From assembly GCA_001972305.1 (NCBI GenBank), contig BDDD01000086.1, positions 112,663 to 176,662 on the forward strand: a stretch of DNA of 64,000 nucleotides. The letters are read 5' to 3'. Below are positions 35,388 through 46,531 of this stretch, one piece after another. The notes beneath the pieces are model-generated. The model was not told the origin of the DNA, searched no databases, and saw nothing but the letters and a program-made list of their open reading frames with translations. Position 1 is the first letter of the stretch. Every line of letters begins with the position of its first letter. Position numbers and translations under genes: made by a program. The DNA comes from Cephalotus follicularis (taxonomy: Eukaryota > Streptophyta > Magnoliopsida > Oxalidales > Cephalotaceae).

Positions 35388-37046
35388 TTTGTTATGAATA
35401 TTGTAAGGAATATTATAAGTGTTTCTCACTTATGTGTTTTGGGCCTTGAGCTTAAATTCCAAGACATTGGATGTTTTATATATTCGAACAATGTTTGCGT
35501 TGGTAATGGTGTTATCAACAATGGATTATATGTCTTGAATATTTCACAATCAAATATCCTGTCCATTGAGCAAAGTAATAATAAGAAAAGACAAAGGGAA
35601 ACTGAGCTAAATAAAACCTATACTTGGCATTGTAGACTTGGTCATCTTAGTGATGCTAGGCTATCAAAGTTGGTTAAGGATGATCTCCTTGATATTCAGG
35701 ACTTAGAGTCCTATCCAACTTGTGAATCCTGTTTATTGGGAAAGATGACCAAATCACCCTTCTCTGGTTAAGGAGAAAGGGTTATGGACTTATTGGGTTT
35801 AGTCCATACTGACGTATGTGATCCTATGCCAGTCAGTGCGCGAGGTGGTTATATCTACTTCATAACCTTTACTGACAATTTATCTCGGTATGGTTATGTG
35901 TATCTGATGAAACATAAGTCAGAATCCTTTGAGAAATTTAAGGAGTTCAGGCTTGAAGTAGAAAAACAGACAGGTAAATCAATTAAAATACTTCGGTCGG
36001 ACCGAGGTGGATAATACCTGTCAGCTGAATTCCTAGGTTATCTTAGAGATAACAGAATTCTATCTCAGTGGACTCCTCCTGGAACACCACAGCATAATGG
36101 TGTGTCCGAAAGGAGGAATCGGACTTTGTTAGACATGGTTCGATCGATGATGTCTTTTACTGACCTTCCTACCTATCTCTGGGGTTTTGCCCTAGATACA
36201 GCTGCTTATATCTTGAATCAGATTCCTTCAAAATCTGTGCCTTCTACTCCATACCAGGTATGGTCCGGGAGGAAACCCAGCCTGAACCATTTGAAGGTTT
36301 GGGGTTGTCCTGCTTATGTCAAGAGGCTTGACGCAGATAAGCTGGAAACGCGGTCGGACCATTGCAGGTTTGTGGGGTATCCTAAAGAAACAAAAGGATA
36401 CTACTTCTACCATCCTAGCCAACAAAAGATATTTGTTTCGCGAAATGCTGTGTTCCTAGAGAAGGAATACCTTCTTGAAGGAAACAGTGGGAGTAAGGAG
36501 GAACTCAAGGAGTTGCCACAGGTAGAAACCACACAGAAGATGGAGGAGTTGGAGGTTAGACCTTCAACAGACACAGCTGAGATTGGATCTCAGGCTGAGA
36601 ATGGTTCTCAGTTAGGCAAAGCTCCTTTGAGGAGATCGGGCAGAATCCCATTAACACCTGAGAGGTATGGTTTCCTCATTGATGATACTGATGAGATAAA
36701 CGTCTTTGAAGATTACGAGCCTGCCAGCTATCTTGAAGTAGTGCAAGGCACTGAATCTGAAGCATGGCTAGGAGCCATGAAATCCGAGATGGATTCCATG
36801 TACTCCAACCAAGTATGGAATTTGGTTGAAGCACCCAAAGGCATAGTGCCCATTGGCTGTAAATGGATCTTCAAGAAGAAGATGAATGCAGATGAAAAAA
36901 TGGAGACTTATAAAGCTCGATTAGTGGCGAAAGGCTATAGGCAACGACATGGAGTCGACTATACTGAGACCTTCTCACCTGTCGCCATACTTAAATCCAT
37001 TAGGATTTTGCTTCCTATTGCCACTCATTATGATTATGAGATATGA
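35388..37046 (+). pseudogene. Element 2 pol: protease end, integrase, RT start
   Basis: Same frame as gag. Motifs: YTWHCRLGHLSDARL and CESCLLGK (pre-integrase finger), HTDVCDPMP, KILRSDRGG, TPQHNGVSERRNRTLLD, GCPAYVKRL, then RT fingers MKSEMDSMYSNQVWNLV and CKWIFKKKMNADEKMETYKA. Stops at 35769-35771, 36012-36014 and 37044-37046 (TGA at a Trp position). Confidence 0.9.
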
Positions 37047-38318
37047 AAAATGGATGTCAAGACGGAATTTTTAAATGGGCGTCTCGAAGAGGATATTTAT
37101 ATGTCCCAACCCGAGGGGTTTGCATCCACCGAGCACCCGCACATGGTCTGCAAGCTCGAACGGTCCATCTATGGACTAAAGCAAGCATCTGATAACTGGA
37201 ATCTACGTTTTGATGAAGCAGTCAAAGCTTTTGACTTCGTTAAAAATGTAGATGAGCCCTGTGTTTATCGAAAGCAAGAGGGACCTAGTATCACTTTCTT
37301 AGTGCTATATGTAGATGACATTCTACTCATTGGGAATGATGTAGGGATGTTGCAGTCTGCCAAAATATGGATGACTAAGAATTTTTCCATGAAAGATTTG
37401 GGAGAAGCCACCTATATACTGGGTATTAGGATCTTCAAGGATATATCCAATAGGTTGCTTGGGCTTTCCCAAAGCCAGTACATCAGCAAGGTACTGAAGA
37501 GGTTTAGCATGGAGAATTCCAAGAGAGGCCTATTGCCAATAGGCGATGGAATTCATCTTTCTTGAAAGATGTCACCTCAGACATCTGAAGAGAGAGCACG
37601 CATGAGTCGGATACCTTATACTTCGACAGTAGGGTCGATCATGTATGCCATGTTATGTACTAGGCCTGATGTCGCACTTGCCCTGGGTATGGCAAGTAGT
37701 TTTCAGTTTGATCCTGGTGAGAAGCACTGGGAAGTGGTCAAGGGAATCCTGAAGTACCTTAGGAGGACTCAGGATATGTTCTTGATCTATGGAAAAGATA
37801 GTGAGCTAAAATTGGAGGGCTTCACAGACTCCAGTTTTGATAGTGATTTGGATGATCACAAATCTGTCTCTGGGTACGTTTTTGTACTTAATGGTGGAGC
37901 TGTGAGCTGGCGCAGTTCAAAGCAAGGGACTATTGCAGATTCTACCATAGAAGCTGAGTACATAGCAGCCTCAGATGCCGCCAAGGAGGGTGTATAGATG
38001 CGCAAATTCATTACTGAACTAGGAGTTGTTCCATCCATTATTAGTCCAGTTGTAATATACTATGATAATAATGGGGCTGTAGCACAAGCCAAGGAACCGC
38101 GGTCTCACCAGCGATCCAAACACATCGAGCGGCGCTATCATTTAATCCGAGAGATTATTAGTAGGGGAGATATACAGCTTGAGAGGGTCTCCTCAAAGGA
38201 GAACACATCAGATCCACTGACCAAGGCAATGGGCACTAAGGCTCTGGAGCATCATCGTGGGACGATGGGTCTAGGCTATAGGAGTACTCTATATTGTATG
38301 GAGACGGTTATGCTTTGA
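37047..38318 (+). pseudogene. Element 2 pol: reverse transcriptase palm and RNase H
   Basis: Continues in the gag frame. RT shows [31 protein letters not shown] and the catalytic YVDDIL; RNase H shows GFTDSSFDSDLDDHKSVSGY, SWRSSKQ, EAEYIAASDA, YYDNNGAVAQA and KHIERRYHLIRE. Stops at 37563-37565 and 37995-37997. No frameshift was detected over 1357 codons from the gag start; six stops are the only lesions seen. Confidence 0.9.
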
Positions 38319-38384
38319 TCTCCACCTTACCCAGTTCTTACGCAGGGCTGGAAATCGAGTGGTCTTTGGGTATGATCGAATCTA

Positions 38385-39906
38385 TACGAATATAAGTTAG
38401 TCCGCAATACGGGATTTTCACACCTGAGCGAAGGTGATCGGCTCTATTATGATCTGATTATACTTTGGACTTATGAAATCCTTGGCCAAGGTTGAGGTAG
38501 ACTGAAAATTAGATTTCTGGAGAGTTTACCAAAGGTCCTAGTAATGATCAGATATTTTATCCATTGAGGTATTATCTAGGGTTGACACATATCCTTACTC
38601 TAGACCTCAATCGGGGCCAAGCATGACAAGGGATTATAGTACACGTGAACCGCCGACTTAGAAAATCTAGGGTTTATGAGGTGTATGGGAAAATTAATTA
38701 GATTAATTTTTCCATATGGATAATATTTGGATATTATTCCAATAGCATTTAAATTGGTCAAGGACTATTTAGGATGGCTAAATCGGACCCTAGGGGTATT
38801 TCGGTAATTTAAGAATACCTCTTGTTTTAACCAAGATTTTAAAGGGTCCCTACCTTATAATGATTAGTTCTTTAATATGTTGGACATATTAAGTCTTGGT
38901 GTCAAATATCGGTTATGTGGATTTTGCATTTTGTGGAAACACATATGTTTGATCTTACTTAACCAATATTTGAAGGGTACATGTGATCACTAAAAGAGTT
39001 AGACTCTAATTGCTTCACTGGCTAGACAAAGCGTCGACGTCTTTTAGAAAGACGTCGATGCTTAACGTTATTAAAGGCGTCGATGTCTTTTAGAAAGTGT
39101 CGATGATTTTAGTGCCACATTGCGTGAACGTCGGTGTCCTTTGGAAGGCGTCGACGTCTTTGAGCAGAACGTGCAACCTGTGCACGAGCTCACTCGTGGG
39201 CACGTTTTCTCTCTCATCTCCAGTAGCCATCTCCCATTTTTGCATTTTATGGGAACATGGGATCATGGCCATAGACTCCCTAGGAGTGATGACCATAATC
39301 CTAAGTGAATGGGAGAGTGGGAGAGAGAAGAAGGTGGCTAGTGATAAGTATTTTCTGCAGAAAATGGAAAAGGATGTTGGAGAGTTTTTGCTGGGCAATG
39401 TGACTTCGATTTTCTCTCTGTAGAGTGTGTTCCTTTCATCTGAGATACACCAAGTAAGAGCTTATCTAGGGTGGATTGATTATTGATTTCATTGGTCAAT
39501 ATCAATTTACCTTTTCTAAGCTTAGTGAGAGAGAGAGAGTTTTTACACTTTGTTCTTGGTTCTTGCTGGTTGGAGTAGCTTCTGTACCAGGGATTTTGGA
39601 AGCAATGTGTTTGGTGCCTTCCCAAGCGTGTAGCGGCAAAGAAGGAGCCTTCACCCACTGGTATATCTCTTGGTCCTTCTCTTCTTACCATGCTTGTGTG
39701 TCAAAATTGTTTGCTATGGTGTGAGACCAATTCAATTCTGTTGATGATGTGGTGATCCATGTGGTCTGTGGACATGCCTTATGGACTGTTTTTTATTTCA
39801 ATTGGGTGTTCTTCCGCTGTCATTATATATGATTTTGTTTTGTTCTACACCCTATATGCCTAAGTACGTTTTTTTGGCACCGGATTCGGTTTATCCGATT
39901 CCAACA
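38385..39906 (+). repeat. 3' LTR of element 2, missing its U3 start
   Basis: Matches LTR A from about 2770 downward and ends GATTCCAACA. The first ~320 bp of the LTR and any purine tract between it and the pol stop at 38316-38318 are absent, apparently deleted; 38319-38384 is unassigned. It contains a GTCGAC cluster and a GA microsatellite. Confidence 0.88.
39025..39165 (+). repeat. GTCGAC cluster in 3' LTR of element 2
   Basis: Repeated AAGCGTCGACGTCTTT, AAGACGTCGATGC and GGCGTCGACGTCTTT motifs, counterpart of 1980-2115. Confidence 0.85.
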
Positions 39907-39936
39907 CTCTCTACAAACTTGCTGCAATCGATTCCA

Positions 39937-41049
39937 ATGGCATCCAAGAGAAGAAAGAACTTACGAACAAAGAATACGTGGCAATCTCAGGCTGTGATTG
40001 ACTTTGATGACGAATTCTTTCTCTCCAAAGATAATGAGACTAGGTACCACTCTGTGCTTCATTCAATTAAATTGCATAGTGAAAAGTGGATTGCTAGTGA
40101 TATTCTAGTAAGTAATATTGCTATTATTAAGTCATGGCTAGAGCAAATGGGTTGGTTTGAATACTTGTGCTCATCACATACCATTTACCCTAGGATTGTT
40201 AAACTTTTCTATGCCAATCTTGAAAATTCGACCACATATGTTGCCATATCTTTTATCCTAGGTAATCCAGTGTATATAACCCTGGAACTTATTGCCGAAA
40301 CCTTAGGAATTCCTAATTTCAGCATTACTCATTTTAATGACATTAACAAATCGAAGGCGATAGGTATTTGCTTAGAACACCCTGATTTTAATCCTATCTT
40401 GACGGTGACTAGTAGTCATCTTCCCATAGCCACCCGCATTCTCCTCCTGATAGTTCAAAACACTCTTTTGCCTAGAGAAGGCTCGCACACACTTCCATTT
40501 GAGCGAGACCTTAAACTCGTTGCTTGCATAAAGAATGGCACTCTTGTAAACCTTCCCTATCTTATTACCAATCATATGTTGTCTAGACCATACCACATTC
40601 CTTACCCAATGCTTATAAGTAGGATCCTAGCATCCCTTAACCTTGATATATCCGATGATGAGCACAAGGTTAAACCAAACCATAAGCAACTCATTAACAA
40701 AGCCGGGCTTAGAAGCTGCAATATTAAGCTTGAGGATGGTGTGTGGGTAAAGCAACTGGCCAGGGGTAGAGAACCTGTGAGGGAATCGACTGTGAGAGCT
40801 GGAGTAGATGGGGATGAAGAGGAAGAAGAAGATGATGCTCAGCAGTTTGAAATGAGGCCAAACGTTGGAGCGAGCAGCAGCAGTGGCAGCAGACCCACTC
40901 TAGAGTCTCTTCAAGCGAGGATGGACTTGGCACAAGTGGATATTGAGTACATTAGAGGGAGAGTGGACCAAATTTATGAAGGCCAAGACACTCTCATCCA
41001 GCTGTTCCAAAATGCCTTTCCACAAAACCCTCCTCCCGGATCGTCATGA
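39937..41049 (+). CDS. SIRE-like element accessory ORF (plant transposon-associated protein)
   Basis: An open 370-codon frame starting MASKRRKNLRTKNTWQSQ; the upstream in-frame ATG lies in the adjacent LTR and is not used here. The N-terminus is basic. A helical-looking core carries WLEQMGWFEYLC, IVKLFYANL, ITLELIAETLGIPNF and LVNLPYLITNHM. An acidic run (DEEEEEDD) precedes a C-terminal segment likely to form a coiled coil. It resembles a large family of uncharacterised plant transposon-associated proteins and the split ORF at 57207-61113. It lies between pol position and 3' LTR of a SIRE-like copia element, where env-like ORFs occur in that lineage, but no signal peptide or membrane segment is seen. 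Function unknown. Confidence 0.7.
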   Translation: MASKRRKNLRTKNTWQSQAVIDFDDEFFLSKDNETRYHSVLHSIKLHSEKWIASDILVSNIAIIKSWLEQMGWFEYLCSSHTIYPRIVKLFYANLENSTTYVAISFILGNPVYITLELIAETLGIPNFSITHFNDINKSKAIGICLEHPDFNPILTVTSSHLPIATRILLLIVQNTLLPREGSHTLPFERDLKLVACIKNGTLVNLPYLITNHMLSRPYHIPYPMLISRILASLNLDISDDEHKVKPNHKQLINKAGLRSCNIKLEDGVWVKQLARGREPVRESTVRAGVDGDEEEEEDDAQQFEMRPNVGASSSSGSRPTLESLQARMDLAQVDIEYIRGRVDQIYEGQDTLIQLFQNAFPQNPPPGSS

Positions 41050-41598
41050 GCGACATTGTTGCATTTCATGTTTTATTGTATTTTGAATTAAATGTTAAAA
41101 GTTGAAGGTGTAATTCGTAATTTGTTTACGAAATGTTTTTGTAATGATATTTTAAAGTTGATTATGTAATTGCCTAAATTCGTTTAATGAAAGTGTGTTT
41201 AGCTCTTCATTTTGTCTTCATTTATGTGTTAATGCTTATATATTCTCTCCACTTTGATCTCTTTTGATATATACATTGAGTATGCATATGTTAAGGGGGA
41301 GCTTTTCAATCACATGCTTTGGTTGAGGGGGAGCTTCCTTTTATCTTTTTGTTGTTTGACAAAAAGGGGGAGAAATGTTAGTGTTATGAATTTTGTGCAC
41401 ATGAAAGTTTTTGTTGAGAAAAGTATGAAATTTTGGAAATTTTTGTGCTATGCAAGTATATTTTGTTGTGTGTTGTGCTATGAAATGTGTATTTTATGAC
41501 TGAATTGTGTATATTGAATTTTGGATGTTAAAAGTGTTTAGTTTGTCAAAAATTATGCAAAATTTGTATGTTTGTCAATCATCAAAAAAGGGGGACAT
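41050..41598 (+). other. 3' untranslated segment with repeated polypurine tracts
   Basis: Four purine tracts are visible: AAGGGGGA (41293), GAGGGGGAG (41324), AAAAAGGGGGAG (41361) and AAAAAAGGGGGA (41584). The last lies three bases before the LTR and is the likely plus-strand primer. The rest is AT-rich without a credible ORF. Confidence 0.7.
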
Positions 41599-42592
41599 TG
41601 TTGGCCTTTGCCACCCCGTTAATTACCTTAACATGTGTTATTTCTATGATTAATAAACATGTAATACCTATATGCATAATTCTCTGAACTATCAATTCAT
41701 ATACACACTTGATTTAATGCCTAAAGTTGTGCAAAGGTTATTTCTGCGGATACAGGCAAAAACAGCCGACTGCCCAGGTTGGACAGCCGACTGTTTTGGT
41801 TGAGTAGCCGACTGTTTGGATTAAACAGCCGAATGGTTCTTGAAGGTATCCCAGCAACTGCAAGTACACTCCACACTAGCCAACTGCATCAAGGGACCAC
41901 CCGACTGCTAGGACAAAATAGCCGACTGCCAAGGAGGTCCAGTCGACTGTCTAGTGCTGTCAAAATGGAAGAAGGTTTTTGAACTCCATACCACCTCAAC
42001 CAGCCGACTGAAGCATGACACCAGCCGACTGTCATGGCTCACCAGCCGGCTGTCAACATCTCCAGCCGACTGTCAATGAAATGTGCAAAAATAGTAGTAG
42101 CTTTTTGGAAATCCAATCCACCTCAACCAGCCGACTGAAATAGAGCATCAGCCGACTGTCCAGGAAAAACGGCCGACTGTCCAGAGGAAGCAGCCGACTG
42201 CCTTCACTAACGACTATATTTAAAATACGCGCCATCAACTCCAGCTGATTGCCCATAAAATCCAGCCGACTGGATTATGCCAGATATTCAAAAATAGATC
42301 CGTTGGAGCACATGTTTATAAGCAAAAGTGGAGCATTTTCCAAATTACTTCAAGCATTCAAGTTGAAAAATCATTCAAGGCAACTCAAGCTACATTCAAA
42401 ACACTCTCCACACCAAAAGAGATTATATTGAAGCAATTTCACATATTACAAAGCCTTCACTTTTTAGATTCTCTATCACTAGAAGCTTTGTTATATTTGA
42501 GCTTAATTGTAAGTAAATTCGTTGTGAATTTGTAAACCTTCAAACACTATCAATTTACTTGTAAACAAGAGAGGTTGTCTCTTGTATAGCTC
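41599..42592 (+). repeat. SIRE-like 3' LTR, truncated at its end
   Basis: 994 bp matching 22615-23587 of the solo LTR, including the CAGCCGACTG cluster (41763-42270) and the TATA sequence. The last ~300 bp is lost: after TAGCTC it joins integrase sequence of copy 3b. Confidence 0.92.
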
Positions 42593-45487
42593 AGATAAGA
42601 TGGTCGCATGTATGCTTACTTTCAACTCGCAATGTTGCATTTGCGAGACTATTAGCTCAAATAAATAAATTATGAGCACAATTTCCAGATCATCCTATAA
42701 AGTCTATTCGGCTAGATAATGCTGCTGAATTTTGTTCCAAAGCATTTGATGAATATTGTATGGCAATAGGAATTGCCATTGAACATCCTGTTCTTCACGT
42801 ACACACCCAAAATGGGTTAGCCGAATCTCTTATCAAAAGATTTCAATTGATTGCTCGTCCTTTACTGATGAGGTCAAAGTTACCCATTTCAGCTTGGGGG
42901 ATGCGATATTACATGCTGCGGCTCTTATACGTATAAGACTACTGCATATCATAAATATTCTCCATTGCAATTTGTTCTTAGTCAAGAACCAAACATATCA
43001 CATTTAAGAGTGTTTGGATGTGCAGTATATGTCCCTATTTCACCTCCTCAGCAGAGCAAGATGGGACCACAATGCAGACTTGGCGTTTATGTGGGATTTT
43101 ATTCTTCATCAATTGTAAGGTATCTTGAACCATTAACATGTGACATGTTTACTGCACGTTATGCTGGCTGTCACTTTGATGAATTGGTTTTCCCAATGTT
43201 AGGGGGAGAAAAGATTTTATTGAAAAATAAAAATGAAAATTCATGGAAAGCATCAAGAGTACATAATTTTGATCCACGTATAAATGAATGTGAACTACAA
43301 GTTCAAATGATCATTAATTTGTAAAATATTGCTAATCAAATGCCAGATGCATTTAATGATGCTCAAAAAGTGATAAAATCTTATGTACCAGCTGTGAATG
43401 CTCCAGCAAGAATTGATATATCTAAAACTAGTGAAAACTCAATCGATATATTAAAGTCTAAACCACAGTTGAAACGTGGTAGACCAATTGGTGCAAAAGA
43501 TATTGTACCACGAGAACGAAAGGCACATAATGGTGGTGTACAAAACCCTGAAATAGCATTAACACAAGATAATGTAGTATTTCCAGAACCCACATTGACT
43601 TTAGAGAGAGTACAAAGCCCTGGAGAGGCAATGAGATTTCAAAATCAAGAAGTCTCGATTAATTATGCATATAATGAACAAATATGGAATCGAGATGAGA
43701 TTATAGTTAATGACAAGTTTGCCTATGTCGTTGCATTGGATATTACAAATCCTGTTATGGATTCTGAACCACAAAGTGTTGAACAATGTAAACAAAGAAA
43801 TGATTGGCCAAAATGGAAAGATGCAATACAAGCAGAGATGCAATCTTTGTCCAAACGAGAAGTATTTAGACCAATAATTCAAACACCAAATAGTGTAACC
43901 CATGTTGGATTCAGATGGATATTTGTTCAAAAACGAAATGAGAAAAATGAAATTGTGAGATACAAAGTAAGGCTTGTAGCTCAAGAGTTCTCAAAGAGAC
44001 CAGGTATTGATTACAAGGAAACATATTCTCCAGTTTGGATGGAATCACTTTTCGATTCCTAATTAGTATGGCTGCTTCGAACGGACTTGAAACTAGTCTT
44101 ATGGAAGTAGTAACGACATAATTATATGGATAACTTGATAGTGACATATACATGAGAATTCCTGATGGATTTAAAGTTCCTGAATCGAACAAATCTCGCC
44201 ACATGTATTCAATTAAGCTACAACGTTAGTTGTATAGATAGAAACAATTTGGTCGAATGTGAGACAATCGACTAAGTGAATATTTAAACAAAGAAGGGTA
44301 TACAAATGATCAAATATGTCCAAGTATTTTTATCAAAAAATATAACGATGGATTTGCTATTATTACAGTATATGTGGATGACTTAAATCTTGCAAGTACT
44401 TCTGAAGAACTTACAAAGACTACGACCTATTTAAAGGGTGAGTTTGAAATGAAAGATCTAAGAAAAACAAAATTTTGTCCTTGTATACAGGTGGAGCACA
44501 TATCATTTGGGATCTTCATCCATCAATCCACATACATTGAAAAGGTTCTTAGTCGATTCAATATGGACAAAGCTTATCCTCTAAGCACTCCAATGGTCGT
44601 CCGATCTCTTGATGTCAAGAATGATCCATTTCGTCCTCAAGAAGAAGGAGAAGAAATCCTTGGACTTGAAGTCCCTTATCTTAGCGCAATTGGAGTACTA
44701 TTGTATCTTGCAAATTGCACAAGACCTGATATTGCATTTTCCATTAATTTGCTAGCAAGATATAATTCTACACCTACAAGAAGACACTGGAATGGGATTA
44801 AGTACATAATGTGCTATCTGCGTGGAAGCACTGATATGGGTCTATTTTATCCAAGGTGAACACAATCAATATTAATTGGATATGTTGATGCGTGATACTT
44901 GTCTGATCCACATAAAGCAAGATCACAAATCGGTTATGTATTTACATTTTGTGACACTGCTATATCATGGCAATCATCAAAACAGAAAATGACAGCAACT
45001 TCTTCGAATCATTCAGAGATCCTTGCAATTCATGAAGCAAGCCGAGAATGTATATGGTTGAGATCAATGATTCAACATATACAAGAATTGTGTGGACTAT
45101 CCTCGATTAGAAATAATCCCATAGTAATATATGAAGATAATACTGCTTGTATCACACAATTCAGAGGAGGATATATCAAGGGTGATCGAATGAAACATAT
45201 TTCACCAAAAATTTTCTACACCCATGAGCTTCAGAAAAATGGTGATATTAGCGAATTTATTTACGAAGGCATTACCAGGTACTACATTCAAGAAGCTCAG
45301 ACATGATATTGAGATGCGTCAGATTAAAGATCTTCATTAATATAGTTCACGAACTTGTCAAGTTTTCTTTCAGGGGGAGACTGTACTATTTTTCCTTCGC
45401 AAATGTGTTTATCCCAATGGGTTTTTCCTAGAAATATTTTAACGAGGCAGTCACAGTAATATGGAATAGAAATTCAAGGGGGAGTAT
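42593..45487 (+). pseudogene. Short-LTR copia element, copy 3b: integrase to RNase H
   Basis: Nearly identical to 25711-28490 of copy 3a and starts abruptly inside integrase (KIRWSHVCLLS equivalent). It shares the TGA (42673-42675), the frameshift after AWG, the TAA (43322-43324) and the YG*LDSD stop with 3a. It has extra lesions of its own near 44228-44240 and 44857, and a ~30-bp deletion near 45250. The YVDDLN motif (44370) is kept. A purine tract (CAAGGGGGAG) precedes the 3' LTR. Confidence 0.9.
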
Positions 45488-45700
45488 TGTAAAATTAGAC
45501 AAAATTAGGCAAAATTAGGTATGAATTACTATTCTCACAACCATGATTACTATTCCAACAACCCCCATAAACTCATATAAATAGGAATGTAATGTTAAGA
45601 AGAAATTAAGGAATTCATAATAAGAAAATCTCTTATTCTCTCTCAATCTCTCTTTGTAGTATAATCTTCAATTGTTAGTTAATCCCACAAGTTTATAACA
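45488..45700 (+). repeat. 3' LTR of copy 3b
   Basis: 213 bp matching 21530-21732, with a short AAAATTAGGCA-type duplication near its start. Flanking AATAT (45701) does not match the flank of the 5' LTR (AGTGT, 21525-21529), consistent with the two LTRs belonging to different copies. Confidence 0.92.
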
Positions 45701-45716
45701 AATATTATTATTTTAT

Positions 45717-45905
45717 GTGAAAGAGGTTTCTCTAACCCACTAATGTAATAAGCTTACTTAGTGATGTCCAATAAAAAAATATGTGCAGTGCATATGACAT
45801 ATTTTAGAGAAATAATATACATATATTTTTTTTTATTAGATGTCACTACGAGAGCTTAACACATCAAGGGTTACAGGAATTTACTTCGTACTAGTGTGGA
45901 GATAA
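45717..45905. repeat. Foldback: inverted ~80-bp arms around AT-rich centre
   Basis: TAACCCACTAATGTAATAAG...AGTGATGTCCAATAAAA is followed after about 40 bp by its imperfect inverse (TTTATTAGATGTCACT...CACATCAAGGGTTA). A third copy of the arm lies at 52925-53000. This suggests ends of a foldback or Mutator-like element. Confidence 0.65.
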
Positions 45906-45929
45906 ATATTATTTTTTCATCATTTACAA

Positions 45930-46140
45930 AAAAAAATAAAATAGCATTAAAAAAAACTCATATATACGTGGAAAAATGGTTGTGCTTGACTATGCTATAT
46001 CACTAAAAAACTGTGTTTTATGCATTAATTTAAAACAAAGACAAAACAGGCTTTTCTCTCTCTCATCTCTTCTCTCCTAAACAAATGTTTTCTTTTTCTT
46101 TTTTTCTCTCATCTCTCTTTCATCTACTCTCTCTCTCTCC
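45930..46140. repeat. Left arm of a ~200-bp inverted repeat flanking the LINE
   Basis: Sequence from ACTCATATATACGTGG through the CTCTCTCATCTCT stretch is matched in inverse orientation at 51680-51880. The match is imperfect but includes TATGCTA, AAACTGTGTTTTATGCATTA and the TCTC-rich end. Confidence 0.65.
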
Positions 46141-46531
46141 TTGCTGGTCTCCTTAAAACAAAATAGACTCCCTCTAAAACATGGCAATTTGGGTTATGTC
46201 TTGTATCTCGCCTATATACTTTCATTTATAACAACATTATCAAAGGTTACTTGCAATCCTAGTTACCCAGAAACTGCCTTCTTTTCTTTTTTTTTGGAAC
46301 TGATTTAGTATTATAGACAGAGAAGAAAGTTACAAAAACTAGCATGTTGCGTACAAAAAGCTAAGCATGCTACAGCCCCTTGGTAACCTTACGAGGAAAA
46401 CTATAAAAACTTAAGACTAGAGTAGAGAAAAACTCAAACCAAGAGGTTTGTAGACAGAAAACCTAAACTACCAGGATCCATATGACAACAAGCGGCATTA
46501 TGCCACAACCAACCCCCCAACCTTAGGATTT

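Larger units (their letters stand above)
28581..39906 (+). mobile_element. Ty1/copia element 2 (same family as A), 5'-truncated, inactive
   Basis: Order: 493-bp remnant of the 5' LTR, primer site, long leader with a solo LTR insertion, gag-pol in one frame, shortened 3' LTR. It is the same family as element A at the left edge but in the opposite orientation. The 5' truncation joins copy 3a; the 3' LTR end joins the accessory-ORF segment. No target duplication can be tested because the left end is lost. Confidence 0.92.

Noticed and set aside
39781-39936. Upstream ATG (39781) as start of the accessory protein
   Set aside because: The first 42 codons lie in the LTR of element 2, which was inserted there; the basic start at 39937 matches the related ORF.
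21530-45700. One 24-kb copia element with everything between nested inside
   Set aside because: Integrase-RNase H sequence is present twice and the outer flanks do not form a target duplication, so two copies are involved.
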